A DNA stretch of 64,000 bases from Kalmusia sp. IMI 367209. Taxonomy: Eukaryota; Ascomycota; Dothideomycetes; Pleosporales; Didymosphaeriaceae. The notes under the pieces were generated by a model. It saw nothing but the letters and a program-made list of their open reading frames with translations, made no database searches and had not been told where the DNA came from. The stretch lies in the NCBI GenBank assembly GCA_027946365.1, contig JAPEUQ010000014.1:1213205-1277204 (forward strand). The letters are read 5' to 3'. Of the stretch, positions 55,080 through 64,000 are shown in pieces. The stretch's first letter is position 1. Each line of letters starts with the position of its first letter. The translations under genes and the position numbers were made by a program.

Positions 55080-56300
55080 TACTAATTGCCCTCGGCCCAC
55101 TTTTATGTGACTACACAGGTCTTTGCGCAAGCTTCTATTGTCCTTCAAGTTACCCGCGAGTATGGCTTCAAGCGAAAAATCCATTCTTTTACTACTAATA
55201 AGGCTGGAGATAACGATGAAAGGTTCCTAGACGGTGTTAACGACCCTAACCGGTCAGGACGAGCTCAACGTTGGGAGCCAACATCACATACACTGTGTGG
55301 GCCATATTATCAACCTCATCGCCAAAGCTCTCATCTACGGTGAAGGATTAGGTAGATCTGAAGAGAAACCATCACGAGCTTCGCCTGCTGACGCCAATTT
55401 CATGGAGATCTAGAAGAATCTCTAGCTATTGACGACAGGCTCTTCAGCTTCAGCAGCTTGCAGTTGGCTCGGGACGGTGGCGTCAGGTGGCACAGCGTAT
55501 ACTGTATGTTGTTGCGCTGCCTGGAGCTCAACACAACAATTCGACGATACATCTAGGTCCAGCGGTCAAACGAGGAAGTCAATACTGAATCTCACGACGG
55601 CCATCCTAGATCAATACCTGAGCAATTGTCAGAGGATGAATGGGATGAGTTCAGCGCTAAAACAGAAGTCCTACAGGCTTTTCACGGGGCCTGTAAGTCG
55701 TTCAAGTGCAACACTAGCCACAGCGGATTCGACAGCTTACGGCAGACCCTCGTCAACTTACAATGACTCCACGAAGAGCTCGGATCAGACGTCGTCGATA
55801 TGAAGGGATCTACTAAGTCTTAATGCCTACAAAACGGCGTCGCCTTTACTATTAAGAAGCCCAACACATACTTTGGACGTCTAGTTATGGATCTGGAGCC
55901 ATCACCATATTGTGTAGCTACTGACCTTCATCCTCGGCTCCACAACAACGATTTACGCAAGGTACCAGGTTTCTATTCACATGATGAGCGTCGGCGCCGA
56001 ACCATGCATCTAGATACCATGATCCTTACCGGCCAGAGGCCTCGCAAACGCAGCAAACAAGTCTCTCAACTAGAAGACTACTTGGAGTCGCTACCTGAAG
56101 ACCTTGGAGCTGCCCAGGACAACGAGCGACTATCCAAATTACTAGACGATCCCCACCTTTGGTGAATACACTTTAGCCAAAAGCGCTACCCCTTAATATT
56201 CAAGATGGGCGTGGATCATCTTTCAGTGCCCTCAACTTCATGTAATTGTGAGCGACCTTTCATTTACGGTGAAACGGTACGGACTGTTGGAAACGCTGCG
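55080..56300 (+). pseudogene. hAT-family transposase relic
   Basis: Plus-strand fragments in different frames line up with the hAT order: FKRKIHSFTTNKAGDN (catalytic-core strand), HCVGHIINLIAKALIYGEG (the conserved CxxH-type core motif) near 55290-55350, a middle region with stops, DDLEDYLE-like (QVSQLEDYLESLP) near 56070, and the C-terminal dimerisation motif YPLIFKMGVDHLSVPSTS with CERPF near 56185-56260. Several frame breaks and stops make it inactive. I did not find terminal inverted repeats. Confidence 0.7.
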
Positions 56301-56369
56301 TTAATGTAGCTCTTAACGCCGCACAGAACTGCCCAACTATCGTATCTGAGCCCAATTGCGAGCTTTCTC

Positions 56370-57070
56370 TAGTACCGAAGTCTCAATCACCTGTAAGAAG
56401 GTCCTTGATCCTTTTAGGATTCTCAACTTCACACGGGTTGTCGTCAATAGAAAGCCGAGGATTCGTAGGGGTTTACATAAAGTCAGGGCTATGTAAGAAG
56501 CTAAGAATCCATAGAAGATCATGTAAAGCTGGGAATCCATGGAATTTCATATAAAGTTGGTCATTTGTAAAGGCTTAGATAAGGCTAGAAGCTTATAAAG
56601 ATTGACGCAAAGTTAGAAACTTACAAAGGTTGATATAAAGTCGGAAACTTATAGAACTTTATATAAAGGTAAAAAAGAAAGTCATGTATAGAGACATCGA
56701 AAAGTTTGTGTAAAGTTGAAATTTCATAAAAGTTGATATCAAGTCAGAATCTTGTAAAGTTATAAATTTATCGACGTTTGTATAAATTCATCGACGTTTA
56801 TATAAATTCATCGACGTTTATATAAATTCATCGACGTTTATATAAATTCATCGACGTTTATATAAATTCATCGACGTTTATATAAATTCATCGACGTTTA
56901 TATAAAGTTAGGAGTTCATGAATTTATGGACGTTGATATGAAGTCAGGAATGTATGAATTTATGGACGTTTATATGAAGTCAGGAATTCTTAGAAATCTA
57001 TATAAAGTCAGGAATCTGTAGATTCATAGACGTTTATGTAAAGTTACGAATCTATAAAGGTTTATATAGA
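56370..57070. repeat. AT-rich degenerate repeats with a 20-bp tandem core
   Basis: Repeated taaagt(c/t)rggaatc..ttcata blocks of variable spacing. From about 56765 to 56900 there are seven perfect 20-bp units of gtttatataaattcatcgac. Base composition is RIP-like. It resembles the satellite on the right flank in its ttataaag and tataaagt words. Confidence 0.75.
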
Positions 57071-57283
57071 GTTGGGATTTTATGATTAACCTTGCCAATA
57101 TTTTCCCGAGCAAAGTAGAATTCTCGGCTTAGTTATATAGTACGCTAGTCTATCTAAAGTAGAATAGCAGTAAGAATTAAACCTTGCCGTCCACGTGGCC
57201 TCTGACTCATCAACTCTATCCAAGTTAAAAAACCCCATCCCCTACCTAGGCTGGACCAACTCCACTTATCCTACCTTGGTGAC

Positions 57284-58407
57284 ATGGCATCGGATAGATT
57301 TGTGCTAGAGTACGGTTGCTCGGAGTGGCGGAAGAGCAGCCAAATCGCATCAAATCTGTACGAGGATGGTGTTAAATTGTGGTCAAAGCACGACCTTCAA
57401 GATATCGAACAGCAACTTTTGCAGTCTGTGGACCTTGAATACTTCACCGTTCGATTAATTGACGGCACGGAAGCACGTATAAGGAATCCTATGTTCGCGG
57501 AAAGACTCCCAATCTGGTAAAGGCGTGCTTGGTACCTTGGCGGCGTGCAAAAGGCTGATAACCTTGCAGGCAGCCCCGCGTCAAATACCAGGAGTATTGG
57601 CGACTGGTAACCTCGCAGCCTGATGGTCCTCCTGAGACATACCACTGCTCGTATCTGGTCCACTGGGAGAACGTCTGCGCGAAAAGATTTCGAGGCATAA
57701 TCAAGAACGCCGACACGGCCTTTGAAGAGAATAGGCTTGCCTGGAGTGAGAGTGCCAGCTGCCGCCTGCTGCGGTCTCGGCTCCAGGAGGTGTTTAGCGT
57801 GAAGAAGGTAGCGAAGATCATTTGTTTTGGATTGGGCGACATGTGTCGTGGACCTCCAGAGTGGTTTAGGCGGCAGATGGGCTCGAGCGAGCAGGAGCTG
57901 GAAGCAGAGTCCATCCGTCCTAGCACGATCCAGCATTCTGTTGCCTTGACCATGGCGGACATGTGCAGTGCGAGCAACATCCAATTGCTAGCACAGGATC
58001 CTGGGTACACAGAGGAAGCAAAGGAGATACTCAAGGCGAAAGGCTTCTCAATTGTTGGGCTGTTCGGGGCTGGAGGCTTCGCGGAGATCGACGACGACTC
58101 TGTGGTATTTTCGGCATTTGTGGAAGCGCCTCTGAAACAGATCATCGCCGACGTTGCACGCCCTGCTCTCATCATTACTACCGACCGTACCGCTTTCAAC
58201 GATGCTGGGTAAGATGACCGTCTCCCGATCCGTCTGCAGTCTTTCTGACCCGTGGTGGATAGGAAACTGTGGGCTGACCCAGAATCTCCTCGCACGATGA
58301 GGATGTGGGATGAGTATGAGAAGTTTGATTTTCCAGTCTCGTCTGAGGACGCAGAGCTGCTAAAAAGCATACGGAATCTATATATGTATGTAAGAAAGGC
58401 AACCTAG
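57284..58407 (+). CDS. SRR1-like domain protein, three exons
   Basis: Exons 57284-57516, 57570-58208 and 58263-58407 give 338 residues. Introns 57517-57569 (GTAAAG, GCTGATAAC, GCAG) and 58209-58262 (GTAAGA, TCTGACC, ATAG) are in phase. The N-terminus has LYEDGVKLWSKHDLQDIE and TVRLIDGTEARIRNP, then HCSYLVHWENV. The SRR1-like core is KKVAKIICFGLGDM, a helix with QHSVALTMADM, IQLLAQDPGYTEEAKEIL, LKAKGFSIVG and VVFSAFVEAPLKQIIADV. After splicing it ends WADPESPRTMRMWDEYEKF and LYMYVRKAT. SRR1-like domains are widespread in fungi; SRR1 in plants affects clock-regulated expression, and the biochemical role is unclear. The gene looks intact. It lies between AT-rich repeats and unexplained sequence. 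Confidence 0.78.
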
Positions 58408-59965
58408 GAAAGAAGCAAAGGTTTCTTCTATCGGACGAAGCTACGCTGGAGAACTAGCACTAGAAGGACAGAGTAGACAGATCACAAATAGGATAGTTGC
58501 GTACTTGCTGATTGCTAGCTATGGATGCTGGTAAGGTCTGCGTACAGGGAAACTCCAATCTTCCTCTCCCTGTCCGCCACTAACTGAACCCGAACCCTTA
58601 GCGACACCTGGAAAGCTACCTCGCAGATTGGTCGTATCCTAAGGTGAACAACCGCAGCACTGGACACAGCACCCACACATTGAATGTACCATGTTCACCT
58701 CCTGTTTGCAGCTGGCGCACTCCATTATCGTTGATTTCCTCTTATTCTCTCTCAGCAAAAGCAAAAGACAAGTACCTAAACAAATGAATGAATAGGTAGA
58801 GTGGAGTTGTAACATACCAGAAAAGTGTTGTATAGTTTACTAGAAAAGAGTATTGGGTGTGTGGTAGGAATCTATCTAGATTGGAGTTGAACGATGGCAA
58901 GTAGTCTACTTATACGAAAATACCTGGCAGAACGCCGATGGAAAGAGATAAGCAAGAAAGTCCTTCGCTCACCACATCTGAAGCTTGATTCCTGGTAAGG
59001 TATAAGGTGTCCATTGGTATACGCGCCTTCGATAGTGGCAGAGTTACAGGATGGGAAGCTCCAAGCACCTAGTTTGGCGCAGTTCACGCTGGGATGTAAT
59101 TTTGCGTGGCACGGGCTATCTGGAGCGCGGTAAAGCCGACGAATAGGTAAGCGTAGTGGCCCAACGCAGACGATGACTGCGGCATAGACTGTCACTTGAA
59201 GCCTAGAAAGCAGAAACGATAGGCTGTCGTGGCTCATCTTACGATGGACGTCTTTACAATCACACGACAGAACACTTTTCCATAGCGTGTCCAGGTGTCA
59301 TTATTGGATGGCATGGCAAGTTTTCTGAGTAATGGACACCCTCATACTCACCACCAGCGACTACGCCGCAGCGTTACGCCGTCTAGAGGCTCGATCTCCC
59401 CACGAAAGGTAGGAAGGGCGGCAAATTTTGTATGCCGTCTTTTGCCGCAGGTACCCTTCCATGTGGAGAAGATATTTTAGGTACACTTTATCTCCATGCC
59501 ATGCAACGCGTTTTACATTGTGTATCAACGCTTATTATTCAATGCGCTCATCTACCATCCCAGCTTCCATACAAAGTCGAATGCATCCTATTACGCTACT
59601 GTGTCCTCTACTGCTGCATTGCTTAGCGGAGCAACTATGACTTGGACAGATAGATGGCGTAAGTGCTATCATGCTCTAGATGTGGCGTGCACTAACGAGC
59701 AGAAAAAGAGAATGCAAACTGGCGCTTCTTTACCAACCTCCTACCTCTCCCGCTCACGATATTCTATGGTACGTACGATTGCGGAGCCCACTTCCCATAG
59801 CTAGGCTGACAAAGTATCCAAGTACTTCTGATGACAGGGTGTCTGCCTAGCCTGCATAACATCTACCTCGTCAAGCTTACCATGCCAGTACCTGGCGACT
59901 CAAGTCCTCTGGATATTAGAATCGGCTATTTTGGTAACCCGGTTCGCATCCCTCGTCTGTAGCTT
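58408..59965. other. Intergenic, short frames only
   Basis: Several short open frames on both strands (for example 58872-59237 minus, 59496-59804 plus) show no recognisable domain or intron support. No repeat stands out. Confidence 0.4.
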
Positions 59966-60023
59966 CCATGGCTGACGGCCCTACGCAGGGTTGTGCTCTA
60001 GATGGCTGTCGAACCTTGCCTGC

Positions 60024-60738
60024 ATGCCTTCGCAGGGCACCGCGGCACCTATCTTAGCGTCGAAGCTTCAACAGTACTCCGCTCTACCTTCAGATGGCAC
60101 GGATCCTGAATCACTTATCCAGTTCGCCCTCACGCTTCAAGGTCGCATATTCCCTCCTCTCTTGGCTGCATCGGCAGCAACGTTCTGCCTCGCGCTTGTC
60201 CCGTATGCTCTTTTGAAGCTTTACATCCGTAAAGGCGAACAAGCATTGCAAAAAAGCCCCCCCTACACGCGTTCAGCGACGTACAGAGAGGTACAGAAAA
60301 TGGACGCTCCTCTTGTTCTGGGCAGCTACAGGCCTAGCACTTGCCTCTGCCGTTGCTGCAACACAAACGGCGGCGGCTATCCAATTCATTTCACTACCGC
60401 CAGCATCCTCCAGCAATGGCACGCTATCAGCTGCTACGGAAGGTGGCGGTGAATCTTCTCCTTTTGGCCAAACACCAGGTCTTTTTACATTCACGATCAC
60501 GGCGGGGAAGGTACAGCAAGCTCTTCAGTGGTCTGCTACAGTATGTATGTTCATTTTCTCATTGGCTACATCAGCCATGCACAGTCAGTCATTCATCAAG
60601 GACGCACGCGATCCCTACTTGGGCAGAGCACCCCCGCCCCCACCGTCTAGGCCAGGAGGTAGCTCTGCGCCTCCAGCGGCAGCTGCAAAGCCACCAGGCC
60701 CTGCTCCAGCTATCTCAGGTCCAGGTCCAAAACCATAA
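60024..60738 (+). CDS. Three-helix membrane protein, one frame break
   Basis: From ATG 60024 (MPSQGTAAPILASK) the frame contains a first hydrophobic helix (FPPLLAASAATFCLALVP), then KLYIRKGEQALQKS. A C7 run at 60257-60263 has one base too many; with six C it continues PPTRVQRRTERYRKW into helix two (LLLFWAATGLALASAVAA), a Ser/Thr-rich loop, a third helix (WSATVCMFIFSLATSAM) and a Pro/Ala-rich tail. About 237 residues. The YRKWTLLLFWAA region matches my memory of a family of fungal integral membrane proteins with no assigned function. A further upstream ATG at 59969 is out of frame. Confidence 0.55.
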
Positions 60739-61040
60739 GGCATTAAATAAGAAGTTATCCTGGTAGCTATCTCCCTACGTAGTTTACTCGACTAGTAGTA
60801 ATGTTCTCTAGGCAGCTTCGTCCGCAGCCTCTAAAGCTTCCCTTCTCCCTTCTCCCTTCTCTTCCGGGACACATAGACTCCAACCCTCGACTCTATTACT
60901 GTCTAGCCTGATGATAGACTCCACCACTTCCTAGTCGCCGCCAGGGGGGAGATTAAGGGTGGCGAGGATGATAGAGGAGACGATAAGGACGGCGAGGGCG
61001 CCGAACTCACACCAGCTTACTTGCTACACTAGTTAAGCCT
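60739..61040. other. Transition into the right AT-rich block
   Basis: Mixed composition with ttctcccttctcccttctctt. No gene is seen. Confidence 0.4.
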
Positions 61041-61449
61041 GTTAGATGTCTTCTTTTTATATTTTAGATACTTTTCCATCGTCTTATATTGCATGGTTTA
61101 ACACATCTTCTTATGACTTCTTATATTATTTTTTCTTTTTAATGCCATTCTATAATCTCGTACACCTTCTATAATTTTATATACCTTTGTTAGATAGCAT
61201 TACAATGCCAGCACGCCTCAATAAAAGGGTTAGATATCAACATGGTTCGCTGTACTATAAAGATGAATCTTAAGTTGAGATGGAAAGGTTTTCCATCTTC
61301 TATCATCTACCTAAGATCCTGATCTTCTTTTTTTCCCATCATCTTGGCTGATGCCAGACTAGTCATTAGCTATTATTCTATATGATTATAAGCTGAGTAA
61401 TTTTTATTACTAACATTGTACTTGTGAGAATTCCTTTATTGATATCTTT
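61041..61449. other. Right AT-rich, RIP-like block, gene-free
   Basis: TA-rich sequence without reading frames; start of the right flank. Confidence 0.5.
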
Positions 61450-61610
61450 CACGACGCCACACTGGGATTTCCATAAGTTACTATGATTCGTCGTAGACTG
61501 TTAGAGACTATTGAAGATTACTAGGGACTGTTGAGACCGTTGTTGAACAGCGTGGACTGGCATACACAGGCATTCTATCTAATAAGTAGTTATTAATGAG
61601 ATAATACTGG
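61450..61610 (-). repeat. Inverted, less mutated copy of the 4190-4720 element
   Basis: The reverse complement reads tagatagaatgcctgtgtat, gccagtccacgctgtt, then agtccctagtaatcttcaat and agtctacgacgaatcatagt, matching the left-flank copies position by position. It preserves C where the left copies have T. Confidence 0.6.
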
Positions 61611-61949
61611 GATTCATGAATCTTGATAGAATTCCATAGAAAGCCAGGAATCTATAGAGATTTAGACAGAGTTAAGCTTATATAACATTAACCCTAGATT
61701 AGAAATTCATGACTATTTATAATGGTTGAGATATAGTTAAGTCTATATAATATTATATAGAATTAGGAGACTATAAGAATATGTATAAAGTTATATCAAA
61801 TCAAGAATTTATAAAGATTTATATAATATTGGGAACTATATTAGTTTCTATAAAATTATATAGAATTAGAATTTATAATACGTTCCATAAGGTCATATAA
61901 AATTATATAAAATTATATAGAATATAGTTTGTAAATACCAATCCTTTTT
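61611..61949. repeat. Degenerate AT-rich repeats
   Basis: Irregular ttatataaa, agaattagga and taaagttata words related to the 67-bp satellite that follows. Confidence 0.5.
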
Positions 61950-62995
61950 ATAAGATTATGCTAAATTATATAAAATGATAGTTTATAAAGACTTATATAA
62001 AATGTTAGAACTTTTTATACAGTTATATAAAATTCTAGTTTATAAGGCTTTCTATAAGATTATATAAAATTATATGAAATGATAATTTATGAAGACTCTT
62101 ATAAAATACTAATACTTTTTATAAGATTATATCAAATTATATGGAATGATAGTTTATAAAGATTTATATAAAATACTAATACTTTTTATAAGATTACACC
62201 AAATTATGTAGAATGATAGTTTATAAATATTTACATAAGATACCAATACTTTTTATAAGATTACACTAAAATATATAGAATGATAGTTTATAAATATTTG
62301 TATAAAATACCAATACTTTTTATAAGATTATACTAAATTATGTAGAATGATAGTTTATAAATATTTACATAAAAACCAATGCTTTTTATAAGATTATACT
62401 AAATTATGTAGAATGATGGTTTATAAATATTTATATAAAATACCAATACTTTTTATAAGATTATACTAAATTATATAAAATGATAGTTTAAAAAGACTTA
62501 TATAAAATACTAGAACTTTTTATAAAGTTATATAAAATTCTAGTTTATAAGGCTTTCTATAAGATTATATAAAATACTAATACTTTTTATAAGATTATAC
62601 TAAAATATGTAGAATGATAGTTTATAAAGATTTACATAAAATACTAATACTTTTTATAAGATTATACTAAAATATGTAGAATGATAGTTTATAAAGATTT
62701 ACATGAAATACTAATACTTTTTATAAGATTATATAAAATTATATGGAATGATAGTTTATAGAGACTTACATAAAATACTAATACTTTTTATAAGATTATA
62801 TAAAATTATATGGAATGATAGTTTATAAAGACTTATATAAAATACTAATACTTTTTATGAGATTGTACTAAATTATATAGAATGATAGTTTAGAAAGATT
62901 TAAATAAAATACTATAACTTTTTGTAAGATTATATAAAATTATGTGGAATGATAGTTTATAAAGACTTATATAAAATACTGATATTTTGATATAA
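61950..62995. repeat. 67-bp AT-rich satellite, about 15 copies
   Basis: Units contain gatagtttataaa, aaaatactaatactttttat, aagattata and ctaaattatatagaat, with a 67-bp period over most of the span. Some units are interrupted by a gcttt(c/t)tataag variant near 62040 and 62550. No coding capacity. Confidence 0.85.
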
Positions 62996-63790
62996 TTATA
63001 CTTAATAAGTATTATTTAAAGTTTATAAAGACTTATATAACATAATAATACTTTATATTAAAGTATATAAAATTAGAGTCTATAATACTTCTTATAAAGT
63101 TATAAAAGATATAAATTAAAAAAGCTTTATTTATTATAGTTTATATTATATTCTACTCTATAGAAGACTATACTAAAGTTTATTTTACTAAAATTTATTA
63201 ATATTTATGAAAGACTCTATTAGATAGAAGACTATAAGGATAATTATAAAACTATATTATATTAATAATATAAAATAAATAGACTTTTTTTTTTATCTTT
63301 AGACTTTATAAGTGATTTTTATAGTCAAGATTTAATAGTAACTAAAGGATAGAGATTCTATAAATATAATTTTAAAAAAATTAAGTTATTTAATTTCTAT
63401 AACATATATTACCTTATACCCTATAATAATGTCTAATATATATAATATAATAAAATATAATAGATAAGATAAAGAAAAATATAATAATATTAATAATAAG
63501 ATAAATATTTTACTCTCTATATAATATAAGATGTTAAGATTTATAATTTAGTATAATAATATATAGATTATTTATTATTAATCTTTATTTTATTAATTAA
63601 CTATATATAGTTAATTTTACTTTATATATAAATACTTTTTATAAATTACTATAAATAATAAAACGATGTAAGAGATTATAATAAACTATTTTTAACTAGT
63701 ATAAATTAGTATATATTTTTAGAGAATTATCTATACGTTAGAAAGAAAAAAATATAAAAATAGAAAAAGAATAAAAAAAAAAAGATATAA
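62996..63790. other. AT-rich, gene-free
   Basis: Almost pure A/T with TATA-type dinucleotide runs. No reading frame. Confidence 0.5.
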
Positions 63791-64000
63791 ATGAAAAAAC
63801 TAAAAGATTCTAGAAAACTAAGAGACTCTAGAAAACTAAAAGACTCTAGAAAACTAAGAGACTCTAGAAAACTAAGAGACTCTAGGAAACTAAGAGACTG
63901 TAGGAAACTAAGAGACTCTAGAAAACTAAGAGACTCTAGAAAACTAAGAGTCTTTAGGAAACTAAAAGACTCTAGAAAACTAAGGGACTTTAGAAAACTA
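63791..64000 (+). repeat. 18-bp minisatellite at the right edge
   Basis: About 11 units of gactctagaaaactaaga, 18 bp each, running off the window. Same period, core and orientation as the array at 5425-5860. Confidence 0.85.

Noticed and set aside
59920..59965. tRNA-like B box (ggttcgcatccc)
   Set aside because: No cloverleaf or A box could be paired around it.

Overview
The window looks like nuclear DNA of a filamentous ascomycete (Pezizomycotina). The genes carry short introns (about 46-61 bp, GTRAGT-type donors, CTRAY branch sites). A Clr5-domain ankyrin protein, an SRR1-like protein, a Zn2Cys6-like protein, Ty1/copia and hAT relics are all at home in that group. The two ends (about 1-6150 and 61040-64000) are AT-rich and full of TpA, and old reading frames there are broken by TAG/TAA where CAG/CAA/TGG would be expected. 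That is the footprint of repeat-induced point mutation (RIP). The layout is an accessory, repeat-rich island between two RIP-type blocks, possibly subtelomeric or on a dispensable region.

Left to right: 1-6150 holds a stop-riddled relic of a large gene and an 18-bp minisatellite. At 6160-6950 is a GC-rich 29-bp palindromic minisatellite. From 7076 to 17476 there are three large genes: a ParB/Srx-fold-like protein with a GHHR motif, a 1.3k-residue unknown, and a polyQ unknown on the minus strand, with a diverged tandem duplication between the last two. At 17500-22000 are dispersed repeats, a copia gag-protease remnant and a small spliced gene remnant. At 22051-26004 is a Clr5-ankyrin gene with about 28 near-identical repeats, divergent from a small membrane-protein gene (26640-26975). 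The stretch 27000-43500 is a patchwork of duplicated gene fragments, minisatellites and dispersed repeats around two better genes: an unknown Cys-containing protein (30075-32120) and an AT-hook/Zn2Cys6-like gene (34508-35639). At 44109-54492 is a head-to-head pair: an SNF2-type ATPase (minus) and a zinc-knuckle UPF1-like SF1 helicase (plus). The right part has a hAT relic, an SRR1-like gene with clean introns, a three-helix membrane protein, and AT-rich satellites.

The most interesting theme is a set of nucleic-acid-handling genes (ParB-like, SNF2, zinc-knuckle SF1 helicase, Zn2Cys6/AT-hook, Clr5-ankyrin) inside a RIP-bounded, repeat-laden island. I cannot show that they act together. Many of the genes are interrupted by single-base frame breaks, most of them in homopolymer runs. 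Either the assembly has homopolymer errors or these genes are decaying, and this must be settled before any gene is called functional. Coordinates of repeat families are read by eye and approximate.
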